Positions 1 through 5,689 of a stretch of 5,689 nucleotides of DNA are shown here, piece after piece; the first letter of the stretch is position 1, and each line of letters begins with the position of its first letter. A model generated the notes under the pieces. It saw only the letters and a list, made by a program, of their open reading frames with translations. It was not told the origin of the DNA and did no database searches. The stretch is taken from the NCBI GenBank assembly GCA_030145365.1, contig JAQYVS010000265.1, positions 1 through 5,689 on the forward strand. Reading direction: 5' to 3'. The position numbers and the translations under genes are program-made. Source of the stretch: Desulfofustis sp. (GTDB lineage: Bacteria; Desulfobacterota; Desulfobulbia; Desulfobulbales; Desulfocapsaceae).

Positions 1-46
1 CGGCCTTTGCTGTCAACTTCTTTGAAATCTATGTGCTATCCTAATC

Positions 47-982
47 TCAATCAATAGCAGGTCTTGGGTACAGCCCTGAGCGCTCGACAATTTCCGGAAC
101 CTTTTCCTCCCATTCAATTGCCATCACATGGAATCCGGCAACACCTTCAACTTCTTTGAGACGCTGGATTGCTTCAACGGCCATGGTGATACCCTCGTCG
201 GCCTGTTTCTTTTTGTCCACGCCCTTCATACGCTCGATCAGCTCATCGGGTACATCCATACCGGGCACGTTTTTCTGGAGATAACGCGCCATACCCACTG
301 AGCGCATGGGGGTAATGCCGGCGAGAATATAGATTTTTTCATGCAGGCCGCGCTCCCGGACTCCTTCCATCCATTTCTCAAATTTTTCCAGGTTGTAAAT
401 ACATTGAGTCTGAATGAATTCAGCACCACAGGCGATCTTCTTAGCCAGCCGAGGAACTCTAATTTTAAACGGATCACCAAATGGATTGGCAGCAGCACCG
501 ACAAACATACTTGGCGGTGCCTTGATTTCATCACCGCTTAAAAACTTTCCCTCATCCCGCATATACCTGACAGTCTGAACCAGCTGCATGGAATCCAGGT
601 CAAAAACATTCGAAGCCTGGGGACTGTCTCCAAAACTCTGATGGTCACCGGATAGACAGAGGACATTGTTGACTCCAAATGATGCGGCACCGAGAATATC
701 ACTCTGCAGAGCTATTCTATTGCGGTCCCGAACGACCATCTGCAGAACAGGGTCGAGACCCAGCTGTTTTAAGTGAACGCAGGCTGCCAGACTGCAGAGC
801 CTGGTCACCGATGTCTGATTATCGGTAACATTAATTGAATCAACATGATCTTGAATTAATTTACCTTTTTCAATGATATGGGTAGGATCGCTCGACCGGG
901 GAGGACCGCATTCGCTGGTAACCGCCTGATGACCACTCTTCAATACCTTTTCGAGTCGACTGCTGGTAATTGTTTCCCCCAT
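47..982 (-). CDS. metF: Methylene-tetrahydrofolate reductase, catalytic flavoprotein subunit (MetF)
   Basis: MetF interconverts 5,10-methylene-tetrahydrofolate and 5-methyl-tetrahydrofolate in the cytoplasm, using FAD in a TIM barrel. The 311-residue product has the usual length of bacterial MetF. Family landmarks seen in order: the N-terminal strand with Glu24 in SECGPP, matching the catalytic acid of the family; DNQ at 54-56; VVRDRNR at 83-89, the folate/FAD-site segment; LSGDHQ at 110-115; QTQCIYN at 191-197; and AGITPMRS at 221-228. The ATG overlaps the metV TAA by one base, and GGAGG lies 7 bases upstream, so translation is probably coupled to metV. The C-terminus (GFHVMAIEWEE, 283-293) resembles MetF forms paired with MetV. 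I infer that electrons come from MetV/HdrA rather than directly from NAD(P)H. In an autotroph it would run reductively; in an acetate or fatty-acid oxidiser it would run in reverse. The TGA stop is followed one codon later by TAG. Confidence 0.95.
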   Translation of the reverse strand: MGETITSSRLEKVLKSGHQAVTSECGPPRSSDPTHIIEKGKLIQDHVDSINVTDNQTSVTRLCSLAACVHLKQLGLDPVLQMVVRDRNRIALQSDILGAASFGVNNVLCLSGDHQSFGDSPQASNVFDLDSMQLVQTVRYMRDEGKFLSGDEIKAPPSMFVGAAANPFGDPFKIRVPRLAKKIACGAEFIQTQCIYNLEKFEKWMEGVRERGLHEKIYILAGITPMRSVGMARYLQKNVPGMDVPDELIERMKGVDKKKQADEGITMAVEAIQRLKEVEGVAGFHVMAIEWEEKVPEIVERSGLYPRPAID

Positions 983-994
983 TAGAAATCCTCC
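982..994 (-). promoter_or_regulatory. Coupled metV stop / metF start with ribosome-binding site
   Basis: On the minus strand GGAGG (994-990) is followed by 7 bases and then by TAATG, in which the metV TAA (984-982) and the metF ATG (982-980) share one base. The metF ribosome-binding site therefore lies inside metV. This arrangement is typical of translational coupling and equal amounts of two complex subunits. Confidence 0.8.
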
Positions 995-1644
995 AGTTTA
1001 AAGGATCGCGGTCCGCCGGACCGGTCCTTCGACCAGTCCTTGATTGGTATAACCTTTTCATACGAATCAAGTCGCCCCAAAGCCTCCAAGCGATCAATCA
1101 CCTGTTGCCAGGCACACTCTGTGTCTTGGGAGATCTCGCATTTGCCGGTCGTTGAACCTCCGCAAGGACCATTGAACAACCGTTTAGCACAGCGACTCAC
1201 CGGACAGACACCACCGGTTATCCCCAAAACACAATCTCCACAGGCCTGGCACTTTTCGGTAAAAAGACCCGTTTCCGGAACGTCACCTAAAAAGGTGGTA
1301 TTCAGTGCCGGATAAATGGGTGTTTCGCCATATTTCGTGGCCATGAACTGTACCCCGATACCGCAGGCCAGACTGAGAACTGATTCCGACTTCTGGATCA
1401 GATCTTCAGTCTTTTCAAAAAACTCGTGTTCGCACTGCCGCTCGATGCCGCTATCGATTATTTCGATATCAACATCGTCCTGACTGGCCCTCATCCTGAG
1501 CTGCGAAGCGAGAATTCCGGCCTCTTTATTTCCGCCCTGATGACAGACGGCAACACAGGTATTGCAGCCAAAGACAGTCAGCTGCTTATGGTCTTTGACC
1601 ATTTTCCAGATTTCTTCAAACGGTTTCTGTTCCCCAACGATCAT
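982..1644 (-). CDS. metV: MetV, iron-sulfur/zinc partner subunit of methylene-tetrahydrofolate reductase
   Basis: MetV is the small partner of MetF in acetogens and related anaerobes. It passes electrons between an electron-transfer module and the MetF flavin. The 220-residue product has the typical two-part pattern. The N-terminal half has CNTCVAVC (Cys27, 30, 34), then Cys71 and Cys94. The C-terminal half has CQACGDC (132, 135, 138), CPVSRC (147, 152), NGPCGG (161) and Cys169. These twelve cysteines are enough for more than one metal cluster; which bind iron-sulfur and which bind zinc is not visible from sequence. The ATG has AAGGAG 9 bases upstream. The gene begins 53 bases after the end of mvhD and overlaps metF by one base. 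The adjacent hdrA and mvhD strongly support a MetF-MetV-HdrA-MvhD complex like the one described in Moorella thermoacetica, although that one also contains HdrB and HdrC. Confidence 0.93.
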   Translation of the reverse strand: MIVGEQKPFEEIWKMVKDHKQLTVFGCNTCVAVCHQGGNKEAGILASQLRMRASQDDVDIEIIDSGIERQCEHEFFEKTEDLIQKSESVLSLACGIGVQFMATKYGETPIYPALNTTFLGDVPETGLFTEKCQACGDCVLGITGGVCPVSRCAKRLFNGPCGGSTTGKCEISQDTECAWQQVIDRLEALGRLDSYEKVIPIKDWSKDRSGGPRSFKLEDF

Positions 1645-1697
1645 AGTTATTTACTCCTTCATTGGTAAAGGCGTACGATCCGTCCCTATTATGCTCA

Positions 1698-2222
1698 TCA
1701 GACGGGTTGTTTTTCCTGCGTTTGGGATGATTCCTTCTTCCTCTTTAGTGCCACCCAGACCGGAGAAGGTCCAAGCTCGGTAATTTTCTCTGAAAACTCG
1801 GTGCAGATCTCGGCCCATCGTGGTCCCTGAGCTGCAGAGAGGTTGTAAAAGTGAAGCCGCTCCGGATTGACTCCAACAGTAATCAGGCTTCTTTTAATTT
1901 GCTCTACTCGTTTGGCCGCGTTGGTATTTCCTTCCAGGAAATGGCATTGCCCGGGTAGTCAGCCTGCAACAAACACGCCGTCAATCCCCCGTTCAAAGGC
2001 CCGCATCACATAGATCTGATCAAGTTTACCCGTGCAGGGAAGTCTGACCACTTTGACGCTGGGCGAATATGAAAGCCGCATAACGCCGGCAAGATCGGCA
2101 GCCGCGAAGGCACAATAGTGACAGGCAAAGGCTATGATATTGGCTTTCCAGTCAGCCGGGATGTCCCCCGTAATTTTCTCCGGATTTACCAATTCCTCTT
2201 TTTCTACGTCACCGAGTGTCAT
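1698..2222 (-). CDS. mvhD: MvhD-type hydrogenase/heterodisulfide reductase delta subunit, selenoprotein (in-frame UGA read as Sec)
   Basis: MvhD is a small [2Fe-2S] protein that links HdrA to an electron partner such as hydrogenase, formate dehydrogenase or another oxidoreductase. Read through the TGA at 1961-1959, the product is 174 residues. Family landmarks lie on both sides of that codon: CHYC (Cys34, Cys37), LPCTGKLD (Cys63) and DGVFVAG (81-87) before it. After the UGA (residue 88) comes LPGQCHFLEGN (Cys93), then NPERLHFYNLSAAQGPRW and FSEKITELGP. In other MvhD proteins the motif is GCxxGxCHY, so the UGA sits exactly on a conserved metal-ligand cysteine. The ATG has AGGAGGA 9 bases upstream. 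The lysine- and glutamine-rich tail after residue 158 looks dispensable. The gene ends in tandem TGA TGA. The alternative, a nonsense-mutated pseudogene, is unlikely because the downstream frame is intact and a SECIS-like hairpin is present. Selenocysteine MvhD homologues are known in Desulfobacterota. Confidence 0.93.
1926..1958 (-). promoter_or_regulatory. Bacterial SECIS-like hairpin downstream of the mvhD UGA
   Basis: On the minus strand the sequence just after the UGA contains ATTTCC, a five-base loop TGGAA, then GGAAAT. This is a perfect 6-bp stem at 1942-1937 and 1931-1926. The stem starts 16 bases after the UGA, and a G is the second base of the apical loop. Both features fit bacterial SECIS elements, which recruit SelB at a short fixed distance inside the coding region. 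The lower stem is less obvious: the CCCGGG just after the UGA is self-complementary rather than paired with the far arm. The same bases encode the conserved CHFLEGN motif, so the element must satisfy both protein and RNA constraints. Confidence 0.72.
1959..1961 (-). other. Recoded UGA codon, predicted selenocysteine 88 of MvhD
   Basis: The minus-strand codon TGA lies between GVFVAG and LPGQCHF, at the place where MvhD relatives carry a conserved cysteine. Reading continues in frame for 86 more family-like residues to the tandem TGA TGA at 1700-1695. A normal stop here would remove half the protein, including Cys93 of the same cluster motif. Confidence 0.9.
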
Positions 2223-2250
2223 TCTCTTAAATCCTCCTGGTTGTTTATCT

Positions 2251-5200
2251 TCAATTGAGCTCAGTTACTGAATCGATCATCGCAGTAATCTGATCATCTC
2301 TGAAGAAATTTACCTGGAACGCCTTGGCCGGACAGACGCCGGCACAAATTCCGCAGCCGGTACATTTCACTTCATTATGACTGATCATGCCGTCCTCGTC
2401 GATAAACGGCGAGCCGAAAGGACAAGCCCTGAAACAGGCGAGACAGGACATGCACATGTCCCTGTCGTGCTTGGAAATGATACCTGATACGGTCAGTTTC
2501 TCTTTGGACAACAGAGCTCCGGCCCTGCCTGCGGCAGCCAGTGACTGGCTGATGGTTTCCTCCAGATTTTTTGGAGCATGAGCAAGTCCGCCCAGAAAAA
2601 AACCTTCACTTGCAAAATCGACAGGTCTCAGTTTGACATGTGCCTCAAGAAAATAGTCGTCGATATTGCATGTCAGTTTATACTTTTTAGCGAACTCAGT
2701 AGAATCGGGCTGCGGCCGCAAGCCGGTGGACAGCACCACATAATCGGGCTCAATTACCATTTCCTTGCCGAGCACTTTACCCGGCAGGCTGACCCGCAAC
2801 TTTTCTCCTTCAGTATCAACGACGGGTCTTTCCTCTGGAGTAAAAAGGAAAAACAGGACACCCAGATCTCGGGCCTTTTTGTAATAATCCTCTTTCAGTC
2901 CATAGGCCCGGATATCCCGGTACAAGATGATGACTTTAGCCGCCGGATTCTTCTCTTTGATGGCAATGCTATTCTTCAGCGCATCCTGACAGCAGATTCT
3001 CGAACAATAATTAGTGGGTTCTTCTCTTGATCCTACACATTGAATCATCGCATAGGTATCTTCGCTTTGAGGATCTCGTTCAGCCAATAAGTCTTCGAGT
3101 TGTCGCTGGGTGATCACTCGGTCCGAATCGTTGTAGCCATATTCAGTGGGCTCATACTCGGTCCCCCCGGTGGCGATCATAATGGCACCATGTTCAATGC
3201 TTGCGCCATTACTCAGGGTCGTGGAGAAGTTGCCGATAAAACCATCGGTATTGTCAACTGCTGCGTTTAAATGAATGGTTACCGCCTGATTGGCTTCCAC
3301 CTTGCCAATCATGTCGGCGAGATAGGCCTGGACATCATCACCTTCCAGGTTTCTCCGCAGGCGATGTAGCAGACCGCCCAATCTGTCTTCCCGCTCAACC
3401 AGATGCACATGGTAGCCCTGTTCGGTTAAGGACAGCGCCGCATTGATGCCGGCAATGCCACCGCCCACCACCAGAGCTGTATGATTGACGCCGACTGAAT
3501 TCTGACTGACAGGATCCAGCAGTCGGGCTTTTGCCACGTTCATATTGGTTATTTCAATAGCCTTGTCGGTGGCAGCATCCTTGTCATCCTTGTGGACCCA
3601 GGAACATTGTTCCCGGATATCGGCCAGCTCAAACAGAAATTTATTCAGGCCAACCTCCCGAATCGTGTCCTGAAACAGCGGTGAGTGAGTTCTTGGTGTA
3701 CAGGAGGCAATAATCACCCGGTTCAGGCCCTTCTCTTTGATCACATCTTTTACTTTCTCTTGACCATCCGGAGCACAGGCATACATAATTGTTTCTGCAT
3801 GGGCAACCGATGTTTCTGCTGCCGCAGCATCGGCAACCTTTTGCACATTGACGGTTCCTGCAATATTCACCCCGCAGTGGCAGACGAATACCCCGATTTT
3901 GGGGTCCTCTTCAGAGATATCTCGCTCGGGAGGCAGAACAACCTCCTCAACTTCGGTACCCCGGCTTTCACCAAGCAAAGACATGGCGCCGGCAGCAGCC
4001 CCGCTGCCCTGGATTACCGTTTCCGGAATATCTTTTGGTCCCTGGTAGATACCGGCGACAAAAATACCTTTGCGACTGGTCTCCACAGGATTTAATTTTG
4101 ATGTCTTGGCAAAACCGTATTCATCGGCTTCAATACCAAAGGTTTCGGCAAAGGCCAGTGCATCTTCCCTCGGTTCGAAGCCCATCGACAGAATAGCCAT
4201 GTCGAACTCTTCGTTTATCCGTTTACCCTCTTCATCGATATAATGGATAGTCAGATTCGAGGTCTCTGGGTCTTCGACAATTTCCGAGACCATCGCCCGC
4301 CGATAAATCGTTCCGCTCTCGTTCTTTGCCTTATCGATATATTTATCAAAATCTTTACCAAACGCCCGAAGTTCCATATAAAATATAGTTGCCTGCACAT
4401 CGTCGTCGTGTTCTTTGGCGATAATCGCCTGCTTGGCGGCATACATGCAGCAGACAGAAGAACACCAGCCGTTGGCATTGTGACTATTACGCGAGCCAAC
4501 GCACTGAATCCAGGCCAAGCGTTTAGGATGAGCCTGATCCGTCGGTCGTGCGACCTCACCGCCGCACGGGCCCGAGGCGGATAGCAGCCGTTCAAACTGT
4601 AGAGCGGTAACAACATTTTTAAGACGGCCGTAGCCGAATTCCTGTCGGATCGCTGGATCGTAGGTTTTCAAGCCCGGGGTCAAGATAATTGAGCCGACAT
4701 TAAGCTCATAGTGCTTATCGGTATCTTCAAAGTTTATGGCTACCGCATCACAGACCTTTTCACATTTCCGGCAGACATTCTTGGTGAGATAGAGACAACG
4801 CCCCGGGTCTATGGCTCGGGTATTGGGTACGGCCTGAGGAAAGAGCGCGTAAATCGCCTTACGATTATCCAGCCCCTGATTAAACTCATTGGGCACCCTG
4901 ACCGGGCATTCAGGCTCGCATTCACCACAAGCGGTGCAGCGGTCCGGATCAACGTAGCGGGCTTTCTCTTCAAGTTTAACCCTGAAATTGCCCTCCTCGC
5001 CTTCCACCGATAATACCCTGGTCTGGGTATACATTTTTATATTGGGGTGTCGGCTGGATTCAACCATGCGGGGGGAAATCATACACATCGCACAATCGCC
5101 GGTCGGAAAGGTCTTGTCCAGGCGGGCCATGGTCCCGCCGATGGACGGTTCCTCATTGATCATGTGAACCATCAGACCGCTATCGCCAAGATCAAGTGAA

Positions 5201-5286
5201 GCCTGCATTCCTCCGACACCTGAGCCGACAACTAATACTGATCCAACCCTGTCCGTATTCTTCTCTAAGGGGGCACTCCTCGTCAA
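2251..5286 (-). CDS. hdrA: Large HdrA-like iron-sulfur flavoprotein with two FAD modules
   Basis: HdrA proteins are the flavin core of electron-bifurcating complexes. This one is about 1011 residues, longer than the roughly 650 of methanogen HdrA, because it holds two HdrA-like halves (numbering from the TTG at 5286). First half: FAD Rossmann motif GSGVGG (21-26), GDCAMC (Cys65, 68), two [4Fe-4S] motifs (Cys117/120/123/127 and Cys164/172/175/179), and IQCVGSR with SSVCC (Cys262, 275, 279, 280). Second half: an HdrA N-terminal cluster domain with VCHCG (469, 471), YACAPDGQ (504), ASCTPRTH (529) and REQCSW (561); a second FAD motif GGGIAG (608-613); IQCVGSR with SRICC (750, 761, 765, 766); and a C-terminal double ferredoxin (Cys945/948/951/955 and 975/978/981/985). 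No signal peptide or membrane segment is seen. The TTG start is chosen because AAGGAGG lies 5 bases upstream. An in-frame TTG at 5319 has no ribosome-binding site. mvhD follows after 28 bases. Its exact electron partners are unknown. Confidence 0.93.
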   Translation of the reverse strand: MTRSAPLEKNTDRVGSVLVVGSGVGGMQASLDLGDSGLMVHMINEEPSIGGTMARLDKTFPTGDCAMCMISPRMVESSRHPNIKMYTQTRVLSVEGEEGNFRVKLEEKARYVDPDRCTACGECEPECPVRVPNEFNQGLDNRKAIYALFPQAVPNTRAIDPGRCLYLTKNVCRKCEKVCDAVAINFEDTDKHYELNVGSIILTPGLKTYDPAIRQEFGYGRLKNVVTALQFERLLSASGPCGGEVARPTDQAHPKRLAWIQCVGSRNSHNANGWCSSVCCMYAAKQAIIAKEHDDDVQATIFYMELRAFGKDFDKYIDKAKNESGTIYRRAMVSEIVEDPETSNLTIHYIDEEGKRINEEFDMAILSMGFEPREDALAFAETFGIEADEYGFAKTSKLNPVETSRKGIFVAGIYQGPKDIPETVIQGSGAAAGAMSLLGESRGTEVEEVVLPPERDISEEDPKIGVFVCHCGVNIAGTVNVQKVADAAAAETSVAHAETIMYACAPDGQEKVKDVIKEKGLNRVIIASCTPRTHSPLFQDTIREVGLNKFLFELADIREQCSWVHKDDKDAATDKAIEITNMNVAKARLLDPVSQNSVGVNHTALVVGGGIAGINAALSLTEQGYHVHLVEREDRLGGLLHRLRRNLEGDDVQAYLADMIGKVEANQAVTIHLNAAVDNTDGFIGNFSTTLSNGASIEHGAIMIATGGTEYEPTEYGYNDSDRVITQRQLEDLLAERDPQSEDTYAMIQCVGSREEPTNYCSRICCQDALKNSIAIKEKNPAAKVIILYRDIRAYGLKEDYYKKARDLGVLFFLFTPEERPVVDTEGEKLRVSLPGKVLGKEMVIEPDYVVLSTGLRPQPDSTEFAKKYKLTCNIDDYFLEAHVKLRPVDFASEGFFLGGLAHAPKNLEETISQSLAAAGRAGALLSKEKLTVSGIISKHDRDMCMSCLACFRACPFGSPFIDEDGMISHNEVKCTGCGICAGVCPAKAFQVNFFRDDQITAMIDSVTELN

Positions 5287-5298
5287 AACAACCTCCTT
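5284..5298 (-). promoter_or_regulatory. Ribosome-binding site and TTG start of hdrA
   Basis: The minus strand reads AAGGAGG (5298-5292), five bases, then TTG (5286-5284). This is the strongest Shine-Dalgarno sequence upstream of the first FAD motif, and no in-frame ATG or GTG exists between the stop at 5340-5338 and the Rossmann motif. It places the start 11 codons inside the longest open frame. A rare start codon on the first gene of the operon could keep HdrA synthesis lower than that of its partners, which is an inference. Confidence 0.75.
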
Positions 5299-5340
5299 CG
5301 GATCAGACCCTGCCTGCAAGCGCAGCCGGCTAATTCTCTA

Positions 5341-5469
5341 TCACCGGCGACAGATGCGGGTTCTAATCAGATTTATACGAGTAGACATATCTTCGGTGCG
5401 CTCAGCACAACGGGTACCATTATTGTGGAATTTTCCTTCGATGACAATCTCTTTTTTCTCTTTGCTCAA
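5341..5469 (-). CDS. Possible small basic protein, unknown function
   Basis: An open frame of 42 codons runs from TTG (5469-5467) to TGA (5343-5341), followed directly by TAG. It ends 54 bases before the hdrA start. The product begins MSKEKKEIVIEGKF, continues HNNGTRCAERTEDM, and ends INLIRTRICRR. It has two cysteines and an arginine-rich end. The composition looks protein-like, while the DNA upstream of it is full of stops and AT-rich. Against it: no clear ribosome-binding site precedes the TTG, no ATG start gives a full-length product, and I do not recognise the family. It could also be the 3' remnant of an older gene or a chance open frame in the hdrA leader. It has no membrane segment or known motif. 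Confidence 0.35.
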   Translation of the reverse strand: MSKEKKEIVIEGKFHNNGTRCAERTEDMSTRINLIRTRICRR

Positions 5470-5500
5470 TACTATGAACCAACAAAGATCTTATTATCTA

Positions 5501-5530
5501 ATATTATTAATAATTTATTCTTAGCTTCAA
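5501..5530 (-). promoter_or_regulatory. Weak sigma-70-like promoter candidate for the hdrA operon
   Basis: On the minus strand TTGAAG (5530-5525) is separated by 18 bases from TAATAT (5506-5501). Each box matches the consensus at four of six positions. It lies in the most AT-rich stretch of the window, about 215 bases upstream of hdrA and just before the possible small ORF. Such AT-rich DNA gives chance matches easily, so this is only a candidate. No sigma-54 pair and no riboswitch-like structure was noticed. Confidence 0.25.
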
Positions 5531-5689
5531 ATTTATGCGCGCGCTAGAAATAAACATAGCGGAGGATGGGCTCAAGGCGGTGATCAAATTTGCAGGATAA
5601 AAATTAACCAAGTATGGAAAAATTATCAGATGCATTTATGCCCTTCAACTTTTCTTGCTATTTAGTATCATGTCAATTCCAGATTTTAT

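Larger units (their letters stand above)
5287..5689. other. Intergenic leader region upstream of hdrA
   Basis: About 400 bases without a firmly supported gene. The part next to hdrA (5341-5469) holds the possible 42-codon ORF. The part from 5470 outwards is AT-rich, with stop codons frequent in all frames. An alternating GCGCGCGC at 5537-5544 stands out from the AT-rich surroundings but has no partner repeat that I can see. The last 45 bases are open on the minus strand up to a TGA at 5647-5645, which is too short to call as the end of another gene. No clear terminator, tRNA or inverted repeat was found. Confidence 0.6.

Noticed and set aside
1..46. Possible terminator or next gene start after metF
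   Set aside because: No stem-loop with a T-run and no ribosome-binding site with a start codon is visible in these bases.
1959..2222. An 87-residue truncated MvhD ending at the first TGA
   Set aside because: Conserved MvhD sequence continues in the same frame beyond the TGA for 86 residues, so the short form is a misreading of a selenocysteine codon.
2578..3030. Plus-strand open frame of 150 codons
   Set aside because: It lies wholly inside hdrA on the other strand, has no family features, and its composition is what an antisense shadow of a conserved gene gives.
3685..4095. Plus-strand open frame of 136 codons
   Set aside because: It is antisense to the conserved HdrA N-terminal cluster domain and the end of the first half, with no recognisable motif.
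5537..5544. GCGCGCGC in an AT-rich region, as an operator or Z-DNA element
   Set aside because: It is a single short run with no second copy or flanking symmetry. It is noted but not supported as a site.
5671..5676. Perfect TTGACA on the minus strand, a possible -35 box
   Set aside because: At 16 to 18 bases downstream there is no acceptable -10 box, so it is not called as a promoter.
5645..5689. Minus-strand frame open from the window edge to a TGA, possibly the end of an upstream gene
   Set aside because: Only 14 codons are visible, with no recognisable motif, and no terminator follows. It cannot be told from chance.

Overview
The window carries one tightly packed operon on the minus strand, read from the right-hand side towards position 1: hdrA, mvhD, metV, metF. 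It encodes a methylene-tetrahydrofolate reductase (MetF with its partner MetV) joined to a flavin/iron-sulfur electron-transfer module (a large HdrA and the small delta subunit MvhD). This is the methyl-branch reductase of the Wood-Ljungdahl pathway. Together with a selenocysteine-decoding mvhD, it points to an anaerobic bacterium, most likely a Desulfobacterota-type sulfate reducer or syntroph. That taxonomic guess is an inference from gene content and gene order, not from a marker gene.

Layout from right to left. Positions 5689-5470 are AT-rich and hold no convincing gene, but may contain the operon promoter. Positions 5469-5341 hold a possible 42-residue small protein of unknown function. 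hdrA runs 5286-2251 and probably starts at a TTG with a strong ribosome-binding site. After 28 bases, mvhD runs 2222-1698. It contains an in-frame UGA at 1961-1959 that I read as selenocysteine, because the conserved second half of MvhD continues in the same frame and a bacterial SECIS-like hairpin lies just downstream. A plain ORF search would truncate this gene to 87 residues and leave an apparent gap of about 300 bases. After 53 bases, metV runs 1644-982 and overlaps the metF start by one base (TAATG). metF ends at 47. Positions 46-1 show nothing recognisable.

How the genes work together. MetF holds FAD and interconverts methylene- and methyl-tetrahydrofolate. MetV carries the cysteines for iron-sulfur clusters that feed electrons to MetF. 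MvhD is the [2Fe-2S] adaptor that connects HdrA to an electron partner. HdrA is a two-FAD, multi-cluster protein of the flavin-based electron-bifurcation family. No hdrB, hdrC or hydrogenase gene is present in the window. Whether this HdrA bifurcates or confurcates electrons, and with which donor, cannot be decided from sequence.
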